A stretch of 10,226 bases of DNA, from positions 1 to 10,226 of the forward strand of contig DURG01000265.1 of NCBI GenBank assembly GCA_012837465.1. Direction: 5' to 3'. Every line of letters starts with the position of its first letter. Within the stretch, counting starts at the first letter, position 1. This document shows positions 1-9,200 of this stretch, piece by piece. Below the pieces are notes generated by a model, which worked only from the letters and a program-made list of their open reading frames with translations, did no database searches and had not been told where the DNA came from. The stretch is from Propionibacterium sp. Its GTDB lineage: Bacteria; Actinomycetota; Actinomycetes; Propionibacteriales; Propionibacteriaceae. Both the position numbers and the translations under genes were made by a program.

Positions 1-107
1 CCGCCCGTGCCCTGGCCCGTGGGTTCCGGCGCACCGCCCGCCGCTCCGGCGCACCCGGCGAGCAGGATCGCGGTGACAGTAGTGCCTGCGAGCAGTGCAG
101 CCTTCAT
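1..107 (-). CDS. Putative lipoprotein, N-terminal fragment (runs off the left edge)
   Basis: Only the first 35 codons are inside the window; the gene continues beyond base 1. The reverse strand reads MKAALLAGTTVTAILLAGCA, followed by a Gly/Ala/Pro/Thr-rich stretch. This is a typical lipoprotein signal peptide: a Lys after the start, a hydrophobic core, and a lipobox L-A-G-C with the lipidated Cys at residue 19. The low-complexity stretch after it is the usual linker of an exported, membrane-anchored protein. The ATG (bases 107-105) is preceded by the ribosome site AAGAGG (bases 119-114) at a 6-base spacing, and a -10 box TAGGCT lies further upstream. The gene is divergent from the purine permease and shares its short upstream region. 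The function of the mature protein cannot be read; a solute-binding protein or a small secreted lipoprotein are both possible. The signal peptide call is strong, the function is unknown. Confidence 0.8.
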   Translation of the reverse strand, partial: MKAALLAGTTVTAILLAGCAGAAGGAPEPTGQGTG

Positions 108-132
108 CCAACACCTCTTCCGAATCGGGTCC

Positions 133-138
133 AGCCTA
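133..138 (-). promoter_or_regulatory. -10 box (TAGGCT) of the lipoprotein gene
   Basis: Reading on the minus strand, TAGGCT lies about 26 bases upstream of the lipoprotein ATG, so transcription would start near base 126, leaving a short leader that holds the AAGAGG ribosome site. The same hexamer stands before the pyruvate carboxylase gene. No convincing -35 box was found at a normal distance. Confidence 0.45.
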
Positions 139-211
139 TGCCAGTGCCTGCGAAACACCACGGCGCGCAACCACCATGGGCACTACTTCGTCCCAGAGGG
201 GGCGTTGGCCG

Positions 212-217
212 TAGAAT
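212..217 (+). promoter_or_regulatory. -10 box (TAGAAT) of the purine permease gene, probably leaderless
   Basis: TAGAAT fits the TANNNT consensus of the housekeeping sigma factor. It ends 8 bases before the GTG at 226, so transcription should begin at or within a base of that codon, giving a leaderless mRNA. This agrees with the lack of a ribosome site at a proper distance from 226; the nearest purine run (AGAGGGGG, 195-202) is about 23 bases away. A weak -35 candidate TTCGTC lies at 187-192. No experiment is available here. Confidence 0.5.
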
Positions 218-225
218 TTCGATCC

Positions 226-1770
<1,545 letters not shown>

Positions 1771-1778
1771 GGTGTCTC

Positions 1779-1793
1779 GCCCCGGTGTGGGGC
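1779..1793 (+). terminator. Short GC hairpin after the permease gene (possible terminator)
   Basis: GCCCC-GGTGT-GGGGC forms a 5-bp all-GC stem with a 5-base loop, starting 8 bases after the permease stop codon. No T-run follows, so this is only a weak terminator candidate; the much longer palindrome at 1910-1987 could do the job instead. Confidence 0.3.
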
Positions 1794-1823
1794 ACGCCCG
1801 GTTGGGCTACGCCCGGTTGGGCT
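1794..1823 (+). repeat. Tandem 15-mer, two perfect copies
   Basis: ACGCCCGGTTGGGCT occurs twice head to tail (1794-1808 and 1809-1823). The second copy runs into further TTGGGC units up to about base 1832. It sits in the non-coding gap after the permease stop codon and looks like a recent slippage duplication. Confidence 0.85.
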
Positions 1824-1909
1824 TGGGCTTGGATCCGACGAAACTCTCTCGCTCGTTGGTGCCTGGGTCCGCTGCTGTGCTTCCGGTGGTTTGCCTCTTC
1901 CCCGCCGCT

Positions 1910-1987
1910 ACCGGATGGATGTCCACCAGCGGGGGCACCCTCGCCAGATTGAGGGGGGTGGCCCCCGATGATGGACATCTGTCCGGT
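1910..1987. other. Long imperfect palindrome / RNA hairpin upstream of the PPDK_N fusion gene
   Basis: Bases 1910-1925 pair with 1972-1987 over 16 consecutive positions, 14 Watson-Crick and 2 G-U (1916 with 1981, 1917 with 1980). Inside this are a partly paired 5x5 stretch (3 of 5 pair), then GGGGGC (1931-1936) against GCCCCC (1961-1966). ACCCTC (1937-1942) pairs with GAGGGGGGT (1951-1959) with bulges, closing an 8-base loop at 1943-1950. The element ends 81 bases before the start of the next gene and 139 bases after the permease stop. It could be a transcript end for the permease, a structured leader of the fusion gene, or a mobile palindrome. No known riboswitch class was recognised. Confidence 0.6.
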
Positions 1988-2056
1988 TCATTGCACCCAG
2001 GCTGTGGTGGTGACCCCTTCCGGTGGCCGGATGCGGCAGTCTTGACCATGACGACG

Positions 2057-2064
2057 AAGGAGGA
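2057..2064 (+). promoter_or_regulatory. Ribosome binding site deciding the start at 2069
   Basis: AAGGAGGA lies 4 bases before ATG 2069 and is the strongest ribosome site in the window. An in-frame ATG seven codons earlier (2048) has no such site, so 2069 is preferred. Confidence 0.8.
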
Positions 2065-2068
2065 GCCG

Positions 2069-4639
2069 ATGAACGAGGGGTTCAACCGGGCGAGCACGGG
2101 GATCACCGGGCTCGACCGGATCATCGACGGGCTGCGGCTGGGCGACAACGTGGTGTGGCAGGTCGACTCCATCCGCGATTACCGCCAGATCGTGGAGCCC
2201 TACGTGCAGCGCGCCCTCGCGGACGGCCGCAAGGTCACCTACGTGCGCTACGGCTCGCACGACCCGATCGTCGACGACCCCGCCGTCGAGGTGGTGGAGG
2301 TGGAGCCCGGGGGCGGCTTCGAGGCCTTCGCGACGGCGGTGCACCACCTCGTCACGGAGCGCGGGCGCCACGTCCACTACGTCTTCGACTGCCTGACCGA
2401 CCTCCTCAAGGAGTGGCACTCGGATCTGGCGGTGGCCAACTTCTTCCAGGTGACCTGCCCCTACCTCTACGAGTTGGACACCGTGGCGTATTTCCCGCTC
2501 GTGCGCGGGGAGCACACGTACCCCACGGTTGCCGCCATCCGTTCGACCACGCAGTGCCTGTTCGACCTGTACGGGGTCGACGACGACGTCTACGTCCATC
2601 CCGTCAAGGTGTGGGAGCGGCACTCACCGACCATGTTCTTCCCCCACGCGATCCAGGGTGACGAGGTGGAACCCATCACGTCGTCGGAGGCTTCCGCGCG
2701 GTTGTTCGCGCGCATCAGCGGCACATTCGACCCGCCCGACTACTGGCAGTCGTTGGTGCAGGCCGGCAGGGACGCGCTGCGCAGCGGAAAGAAGGGACAG
2801 GCCAAGGATGCCAAGGCCAAGCTGCTCGAGATGCTCGTGCCGGGACAGAGCCGCATGGCCGAACTGGCCGAGGAGTACCTGACGCTCAACGACCTGGTGG
2901 CCACCGCGTCGCGCGAGATTGGCACCGGGGCCATCGGTGGCAAGGCCGTCGGCATGCTGGTTGCCCGCGCAATCCTCGCTCGCGAGCCCCGGTTCAGGCA
3001 GCGCACCGAGGAGCACGACTCGTTCTTCCTGGGCGCGGACCTCTGGTACTCGTACGTGGTCGCCAACGGCTGGTGGCGGCTGTGGATGGAGCAGAAGACT
3101 CCCGAGGGCTACTTCACGGCCGGCGCGAAGCTGCACGCCAAGCTCAGCACCGGCCGCTTCCCGCCGTCGGTGCGCGAGCAGTTCATGCGGATGCTGGAGT
3201 ACTTCGGCCAGTCGCCGATCATCGTGCGCAGCTCCTCCCTGCTGGAGGACAACTTCGGCAACGCGTTCGCCGGCAAGTACGACTCGGTGTTCTGCGCCGG
3301 GCAGGGCACCCCGGAGGAGCGGTACGAGAAGTTCGAGGATGCGGTCCGCGACGTGTACGCCAGCGTGATGAGTGCCGAGGCGCTCGAGTACCGCCGCAGC
3401 CGCGGCCTGTCACACCTCGACGAGCAGATGGCCGTGCTCGTGCAGCGCGTCTCCGGCGATCATCACGGCGACCTGTTCTTCCCGCACGCCGGGGGCGTCG
3501 GCAACTCGTCGAACCTGTACGTGTGGGAGCCCGGCATCGACATGGACGCAGGCATGCTGCGCATCGTCATGGGCCTGGGCACCCGTGCGGTGGACCGGAC
3601 ACATGAGGATTACGCCCGGATCGTGACGCTCGACGTGCCGACGCGCCGGCCCAGCATCGAGGCCGGCAAGGAGCGGCGCTACTCGCAGCACTACCTCGAC
3701 GTGCTGTCGCTGACCGACAACGAACTGGTCACCGTGCCGCTGCAGAAGATGCTGACCGCCGAGGCGGGTGACCCCCAGGGCCGCATCGGTGCGCCGTGGG
3801 GCATGTTCGTCAGCCCGGACAAGGCGGCGATCCGAAGGCTCCGCGAACTTGGCCGTGCGACGCGCGCCCCGCAGGTGATCTGCGACATGCAGGGCCTGCT
3901 CGAGGCGACCGACTTCGGCGAGCTGATGCGCGCCGCGCTCGCCAAGCTGGCGAGCACGTACGAGTACCCCGTCGACATCGAGTTCACCATCAACTTCCGC
4001 CCGGACGGCGACTACCGCTTCAACCTCGTGCAGTGCCGCCCGCTGCAGACCCGCGGCCTGGGCAAGGCCGTCCGGATGCCATCTTCGGTCAGCGCCGAGG
4101 AATGCCTGTTCAGCAGCGCCGGCAACTTCATGGGCGGCAACGTCCACCTGCCCATCGGCGCGGTGGTCTACGTGCGTCCCAAGCGCTACCTCGGGTTGGG
4201 CCACCAGGACCGCTACGCGGTCGCCCGGTTGGTCGGCGAGGCCACCCGCGCCCTGCAGGGTGAAGGCGTGATGGCCATCGGCCCGGGCCGGTGGGGGACC
4301 ACCACCCCGTCGCTGGGCGTTCCCGTGTCGTTCTCGGAGATCGCGGCGGCCGATGCGTTGATCGAGTTCACGTACCCGGACGCCGACTTCCACCCGGACC
4401 TCAGCTACGGCAGCCACTTCTTCCAGGACATCGTGGAGGGGGAGACGTTCTACGCGGCGATCTTCGACGGGCGCCAGGACGTCGTCTTCAACCACGAGCA
4501 CCTCACGTCGAAGCCGAACGAGATCCTCGACCTGGTGCCGAACGCGACGCCCGCCATCGCCGACGTCGTCCACGTGGTGCGGACCCCGGGCCTGGTGTTG
4601 TACTCCGACGTCGTCACCCAGCGGGTCGTCTGCTGCTAG
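2069..4639 (+). CDS. KaiC-like / PEP-pyruvate-binding (PPDK_N) fusion protein of unknown function
   Basis: 856 residues, no signal peptide or membrane segment, so cytoplasmic. Residues 9-30 (STGITGLDRIIDGLRLGDNVVW) match the opening of KaiC/RecA-like ATPases. The Walker A loop, however, is replaced by VDSIRDYR (32-39), with no GK[ST]; a Walker-B-like strand ends at D107. From about 280 to 665 comes an ATP-grasp domain of the PPDK_N family: GGKAVG (290-295), IIVRSSSLLED with R387 (384-394), FAGK (400-403), GLGTRAVDR (502-510), and E638 followed by Q655-C-R-P, where phosphoenolpyruvate synthases and pyruvate phosphate dikinases bind ATP. The swivelling phosphohistidine domain (TSHAA motif) and the PEP/pyruvate barrel are absent. 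A different C-terminal module follows, with GPGRWG (738-743) and GSHFFQ (781-786). It may transfer phosphate from ATP to an unknown acceptor, but this is inference. The architecture resembles a widespread uncharacterised family often labelled pyruvate phosphate dikinase; that name would be wrong here. It appears to be a stand-alone gene. Confidence 0.85.
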   Translation: MNEGFNRASTGITGLDRIIDGLRLGDNVVWQVDSIRDYRQIVEPYVQRALADGRKVTYVRYGSHDPIVDDPAVEVVEVEPGGGFEAFATAVHHLVTERGRHVHYVFDCLTDLLKEWHSDLAVANFFQVTCPYLYELDTVAYFPLVRGEHTYPTVAAIRSTTQCLFDLYGVDDDVYVHPVKVWERHSPTMFFPHAIQGDEVEPITSSEASARLFARISGTFDPPDYWQSLVQAGRDALRSGKKGQAKDAKAKLLEMLVPGQSRMAELAEEYLTLNDLVATASREIGTGAIGGKAVGMLVARAILAREPRFRQRTEEHDSFFLGADLWYSYVVANGWWRLWMEQKTPEGYFTAGAKLHAKLSTGRFPPSVREQFMRMLEYFGQSPIIVRSSSLLEDNFGNAFAGKYDSVFCAGQGTPEERYEKFEDAVRDVYASVMSAEALEYRRSRGLSHLDEQMAVLVQRVSGDHHGDLFFPHAGGVGNSSNLYVWEPGIDMDAGMLRIVMGLGTRAVDRTHEDYARIVTLDVPTRRPSIEAGKERRYSQHYLDVLSLTDNELVTVPLQKMLTAEAGDPQGRIGAPWGMFVSPDKAAIRRLRELGRATRAPQVICDMQGLLEATDFGELMRAALAKLASTYEYPVDIEFTINFRPDGDYRFNLVQCRPLQTRGLGKAVRMPSSVSAEECLFSSAGNFMGGNVHLPIGAVVYVRPKRYLGLGHQDRYAVARLVGEATRALQGEGVMAIGPGRWGTTTPSLGVPVSFSEIAAADALIEFTYPDADFHPDLSYGSHFFQDIVEGETFYAAIFDGRQDVVFNHEHLTSKPNEILDLVPNATPAIADVVHVVRTPGLVLYSDVVTQRVVCC

Positions 4640-4674
4640 GACCTGCTCCGGACGGGGCGGCGCCGGGCGCGTCC

Positions 4675-4692
4675 TACGCTGGGGCCAGGAGG
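4675..4692 (+). promoter_or_regulatory. -10 box and ribosome site of the fucosidase gene
   Basis: TACGCT (4675-4680) fits the TANNNT -10 consensus. AGGAGG (4687-4692) lies 5 bases before ATG 4698. With a start of transcription near 4687 the leader would be only about 10 bases. No clear -35 box is seen. It indicates that the fucosidase can be transcribed apart from the gene 58 bases upstream. Confidence 0.5.
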
Positions 4693-4697
4693 ACATA

Positions 4698-6023
4698 ATG
4701 CTTCGCTTCGAGACCCGCACCGGCCCCGACTTCGGGGACGCCGCGCCCACCTACCGCAAGACCGGCGTGGTGCCCGACTGGTACCGCGACGCCAAGCTGG
4801 GCTTCTTCATCCACTGGGGGCTCTATTCCGTACCCGCCTGGGCCACCGCCCACGGCCCCGGGGGAGTGCCGGTGGAGGACGCCTACACCCACCATCAGTA
4901 CGCCGAGTGGTACGGCAACACGGTGCGCATCCCCGGCAGCCCCACCTGGCAGTACCACCAGGACACGTTCGGCACCGGCACCAGCTACGAGGACCTCGCG
5001 GAACACTGGAGCGCCGACGGCTTCGACGCCGACGCCTTCGTCAGGAGGCTCGTCGACGCTGGGGCGCAGTACGTCATCCCCACCTCCAAGCACCACGAGG
5101 GCTTCTGCCTCTGGGGCACCGCCACCACCGGCTTCAACGCGGTGGCCCGCGGCCCGCGTCGCGACCTCATCGCGGAACTGCACGACGCCACCCGCCGCGC
5201 CGGCGCCCGCTTCGGGCTGTACTACTCCGGGGCGCTCGACTGGCACGTGGCTGACTTCCCGCCCATCGAATCCGACACCGACCTCTTCCGCTTCCGCCGC
5301 CACGACGAGCGCTTCTCGCGCTATGCGGCCGCGCAGTTGGAGGAATTGGTCGACCGCTTCGCGCCCGACGTGCTGTGGAACGACATTGAATGGCCTGACG
5401 GAGGCAAGGGGCGCGAGGACTACGCCGTCGCCGCGCTGCTCGAGCGCTACTTCGACAAGGTGCCCGAGGGCGTCGTCAACGACCGCTGGGGCGTCCCCTA
5501 CCACGGCTTCCTCACCCGTGAGTACATGGCCATCGACGAGATCGTGGAGTCGCCGTGGGAGGCGACCCGCGGCCTCGGTTTCTCCTTCGGCTACAACCGC
5601 GCCGAGGGCGAGGAGCAGACCCTCAGCGGAGCCGAGTTGATCCGCCTGCTCGTCGACGTGGTGTCGAAGAACGGCAACCTGCTGATCAACGTGGGCCCGC
5701 GTGCCGACGGCTCGATCCCCGAACTTCAGGCCGCGTCGATGGCTGAGCTGGGCCGCTGGCTCCGAGCGCACGGCGAGGCCATCCACGGCACCCGCCCGTG
5801 GGTCCGCTTTGGCGACGGAGACGTGCGCTACACCACCAAGGGAGGCACCGTGTACGCGCTGCTCGACCCCGCCGTCGGCGAGTTGCCCGTCCCGCACGGG
5901 TTGGCCGGGCGCCGGCTGCGGTGGCTGGGCGCCGACGGTGAGGTCGACGTCGCTGCGGGGGATCGGGTCGCGGTGCCGCACCTGGTGCGCGACGAGCCCG
6001 TCGCGGTCGCCGCCTTCGTCTAG
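4698..6023 (+). CDS. GH29 alpha-L-fucosidase, cytoplasmic
   Basis: A 441-residue glycoside hydrolase of family 29, which releases L-fucose from fucosylated glycosides by a retaining mechanism. GFFIHWGLYSVPAW (35-48, with H39) opens the catalytic barrel. SKHHEGFCLW follows (K131, H132, H133, W139), then VLWNDIEWP, whose D229 aligns with the catalytic nucleophile of the Thermotoga maritima enzyme (from memory of that sequence). NDRWGVP and PWEATRGLGFSFGYNR come next; by the same comparison E288 is the likely acid/base. SKNGNLLINVGPRADGSIP is the family's conserved barrel end, and a short beta-rich C-terminal domain closes the protein. No signal peptide or carbohydrate-binding module is present, so it should act inside the cell on imported oligosaccharides. 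No fucose transporter, kinase, isomerase or regulator is nearby. ATG 4698 has AGGAGG at 5-base spacing. Family call is secure; linkage preference is not readable. Confidence 0.95.
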   Translation: MLRFETRTGPDFGDAAPTYRKTGVVPDWYRDAKLGFFIHWGLYSVPAWATAHGPGGVPVEDAYTHHQYAEWYGNTVRIPGSPTWQYHQDTFGTGTSYEDLAEHWSADGFDADAFVRRLVDAGAQYVIPTSKHHEGFCLWGTATTGFNAVARGPRRDLIAELHDATRRAGARFGLYYSGALDWHVADFPPIESDTDLFRFRRHDERFSRYAAAQLEELVDRFAPDVLWNDIEWPDGGKGREDYAVAALLERYFDKVPEGVVNDRWGVPYHGFLTREYMAIDEIVESPWEATRGLGFSFGYNRAEGEEQTLSGAELIRLLVDVVSKNGNLLINVGPRADGSIPELQAASMAELGRWLRAHGEAIHGTRPWVRFGDGDVRYTTKGGTVYALLDPAVGELPVPHGLAGRRLRWLGADGEVDVAAGDRVAVPHLVRDEPVAVAAFV

Positions 6024-6039
6024 CCGCGCCCCTCCCGCG

Positions 6040-6089
6040 GGGCAGAGTGAAGCTGTGCGGCAGAGCAGCCGCACAGCTTCACACTGCCC
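6040..6089. repeat. Hairpin repeat, copy 1 (22-position stem), also a candidate terminator of the fucosidase gene
   Basis: Bases 6040-6061 pair with 6068-6089 with a single A-A mismatch (6046/6083) around the 6-base loop AGAGCA. The inner 15 bp (6047-6061 with 6068-6082) are perfect. It starts 17 bases after the fucosidase stop codon, so it may end that transcript, although no T-run follows. Its inner 36 bases (6047-6082) recur at 6121-6156 with 30 of 36 identical, so it is also a REP-like repeat. Confidence 0.8.
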
Positions 6090-6120
6090 AGGCCACACCC
6101 CCGACGACGAGGGAAGCGAT

Positions 6121-6156
6121 GTTGAGTTGTGCGGGGGAGCAGCCGCACAACTTCAC
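6121..6156. repeat. Hairpin repeat, copy 2
   Basis: The stem AGTTGTGCGG (6125-6134) pairs with CCGCACAACT (6143-6152) across an 8-base loop, with two more outer pairs beyond a mismatch and a G-U. It aligns base for base with 6047-6082, with 6 differences. Two of these (6127 and 6150) are on opposite sides of the same pair and change C-G into T-A, so pairing is kept. It ends 21 bases before the -35 candidate of the pyruvate carboxylase promoter. Confidence 0.75.
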
Positions 6157-6177
6157 TTTGCCGCGGCGGTGGGACGC

Positions 6178-6207
6178 TTGGGGCCGCTGGTGTGGAGCCG
6201 TTAGGCT
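6178..6207 (+). promoter_or_regulatory. Promoter of pyc, leaderless type
   Basis: A -10 box TAGGCT (6202-6207) follows a -35 candidate TTGGGG (6178-6183) at an 18-base spacing. The -10 box ends 7 bases before ATG 6215, so transcription should begin on the A of the start codon. No ribosome site precedes the ATG, which supports leaderless translation. Confidence 0.65.
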
Positions 6208-6214
6208 GGCGCCC

Positions 6215-9200
6215 ATGTTCCACAAGGTATTGGTCGCCAACCGCGGCGAGATCGCAGTACGTGCGTTCCGCGCAGCGTACGAGCTCGGCTACAAGACGGT
6301 CGCAGTCTTCCCCTACGAGGACCGCAACGCCGATCACCGCGTCAAGGCGGGCGAGTCGTACCTGATCGGTGAGGAGGGCCACCCCGTCCGGGCCTACCTC
6401 AGCATCGAGGAGATCATCCGCGCCGCGAAGGAATCCGGCGCCGACGCGGTCTACCCGGGCTACGGCTTCATGTCGGAGAAGCCCGAGTTCGCCAAGGCCT
6501 GTGAGGACAACGGCATCACCTTCATCGGTCCGCCGTCGGAGGTGTTGACCGCCGCCGGCAACAAGGTGCGCGCCATCGAGGCCGCACGCAAGGCCGGCGT
6601 CCCCGTGCTCGACTCCTGCCCACCCTCCACCGATGTCGACGCGCTCGCGAAGGCCGCCGATGAGATCGGCTTCCCCGTCTTCGTGAAGGCCGTCGCCGGC
6701 GGCGGCGGCCGAGGCATGCGCCGCGTCGACGACCCCGCCAGGATCAAGGACGAACTCTCCGCCGCCATGCGCGAGGCGGAGGCCGCGTTCGGCGACCCGA
6801 CCGTCTACATCGAGCAGGCCGTCGCCGCGCCCCGTCACATCGAGGTGCAGATCCTGGCCGACGCTGAGGGCAACATCGTCCACCTCTTCGAGCGCGACTG
6901 CTCCATCCAGCGCCGCCACCAGAAGGTGGTCGAGATCGCCCCAGCCCCCCACATCTCCGAGGAACTGCGTGAGGCGCTGTGCCAGGACGCGGTGAAGTTC
7001 GCCAAGTCCATCAACTACTTCTGCGCCGGCACCGTCGAGTTCCTCGTCGAGACCGAGGGCGAGCGCGCGGGCCAGCACGTGTTCATCGAGATGAACCCGC
7101 GCATCCAGGTGGAGCACACCGTCACCGAGGAGATCACCGACGTCGACCTCGTCCAGGCACAGATGCGCATCGCCAACGGCGAGACCCTGGAGGAGATCGG
7201 CATCCGCCAGGACGAGCTCCAGATCCGCGGCGCGGCCCTCCAGTGCCGCATCACGACGGAGGATCCGCTCAACTCCTTCCGCCCCGACACCGGCGTCATC
7301 ACCGCCTACCGCTCCGCCTCCGGCGCCGGCATCCGCCTCGACGGCGGCACCACCGGCACCGGCGTCGAGATCAGCCCCCACTTCGACTCGTTGCTGGTCA
7401 AGCTCACCGCCCGCGGCCGCCACCTCGAGATGGCCATCGCCCGCGCCCAGCGCGCGCTCGCGGAGTTCCGGGTGCGCGGCGTCGCCACCAACATCCCGTT
7501 CCTGCGCGCCGTCCTGGAGGACGAGGACTTCCTCGCTGGTGGGGTGACCACCAACTTCATCGACGAGCGGCCCTACCTGCTCAACGCCCGCACGCCCGCG
7601 GACCGTGCCACCAAGCTGCTGCGCCACATCGCCGAGGTCACCGTCAACAAGCCGCACGGCGAGGCCCCCACCACGCTGGAGCCGCGCATCAAGCTGCCGC
7701 AGGTGGATCACAGCGCCCCATGCCCCGACGGCGCACGCCAGCGACTCCTCGAACTCGGCCCCGAGGGATTCGCCCAGGAACTGCGCGACGCCGTCCCCGT
7801 GCGCGTCACCGACACCACCTACCGCGACGCCCACCAGTCGCTGCTGGCCACCCGCATCCGCACCAAGGACCTCCTCGCCGTCGCCCCGACGCAGGCCCGG
7901 CTGCTGCCGCAGATGTTCTCCGTCGAGTGTTGGGGCGGGGCCACCTACGACGTCGCGCTGCGCTTCCTCGGCGAGGATCCGTGGGAACGCCTCGCCACGC
8001 TGCGCGAGGCCATGCCGAACCAGAACCTGCAGATGCTGCTGCGCGGCCGCAACACCGTCGGCTACACCCCGTACCCCACGGAGGTGACCCAGGCGTTCGT
8101 CGCGGAGGCCGCCGCCACCGGCATCGACATCTTCCGCATCTTCGACGCCCTCAACGACGTCGAGCAGATGCGCCCCGCGATCGAGGCCGTGCACACCACC
8201 AGCTCGGTGGCTGAGGTGGCGCTCTGCTACACCTCGAACCTCCTCGATCCGAAGGAGGACATCTACACCCTCGACTACTACCTCCGCCTCGCGGAGAAGA
8301 TCGTCGACGCCGGCGCGCACATTCTTGCCATCAAGGACATGGCCGGCCTGCTGCGTCCCGAGGCGGCCCGCCGTCTGGTGACCGCGCTGCGCGAGCGCTT
8401 CGACCAGCCGGTGCACCTGCACACGCACGACACCACCGGCGGCCAGCTCGCCACGCTCATGGCCGCGATCGACGCGGGCGTGGACGCTGTCGACGTCGCC
8501 AACTCGGCGCTCAGCTCCACGACGTCGCAGCCGCCCATGTCGGCGCTGCTCATGGCGCTGGACCAGACCGAGCGCCAGAGCGAACTCGACCCCCAGGCCG
8601 TGCTCGACCTCGAGCCCTACTGGGAGGCCGTGCGCAACCTCTACCAGCCGTTCGAATCCGGCCTCCCCGCCCCGACGGGCCGCGTCTACTCGCACGAGAT
8701 CCCCGGCGGCCAGCTCTCCAACCTGCGCCAGCAGGCCATTGCGCTCGGCCTCGGCGAGAAGTTCGAGCAGATCGAGGACATGTACGAGGCTGCCGACAAG
8801 ATCCTCGGCCGGCCCACCAAGGTGACCCCGTCGTCGAAGGTGGTGGGCGACCTCGCCCTGCACCTCGTCGCCGTCGGTGCCGACCCGAAGGAGTTCGAGG
8901 CGGACCCGCAGAAGTTCGACATCCCCGATTCCGTGGTCGGCTTCCTCGGCGGCGAACTCGGCGAGCCGGCCGGTGGCTGGCCCGAGCCGTTCCGCAGCAA
9001 GGCACTCGGCGGCCGCAAGAGCCCGGCCCGCGTGACCGAGGTGTCCGACGAGGACCTGGCGCTGCTGGAGAATGAGGGCCGCGAGCGCCAGGAGACGCTC
9101 AACCGCCTGCTGTTCCCCGGCCCCACCAAGGACTTCATCCAGGCCCGCGAGGACTTCGGTGACATCTCAGTGCTGCCCACCATCCCGTACCTCTACGGCA

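Noticed and set aside
2048..2050. Alternative ATG start of the fusion gene
   Set aside because: No ribosome site is present. CAGTCT at 2037-2042 is a poor -10 box, so a leaderless start here is possible but less likely than 2069.
2069..4639. Annotation as phosphoenolpyruvate synthase or pyruvate phosphate dikinase
   Set aside because: Only the ATP-binding domain is shared; the phosphohistidine domain and the PEP/pyruvate barrel are missing.
3410..4750. 446-codon open frame on the minus strand, opposite the fusion gene
   Set aside because: Composition is that of a codon shadow, and the plus strand carries conserved ATP-grasp motifs throughout.
4674..6098. 474-codon open frame on the minus strand, opposite the fucosidase
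   Set aside because: Shadow frame; the plus strand holds all GH29 motifs.
6047..6214. N-terminal extension of pyc, in frame from an ATG-less start at 6047
   Set aside because: The extra residues are translation of the two hairpin repeats and the promoter; pyruvate carboxylases start near the VLVANRGEIA motif.
6020..8863. 947-codon open frame on the minus strand, opposite pyc
   Set aside because: It is a shadow of the GC-rich third positions of pyc. Its translation is rich in Val, Gly, Asp, Arg and His with no motif, and its C-terminal end crosses the hairpin repeats.
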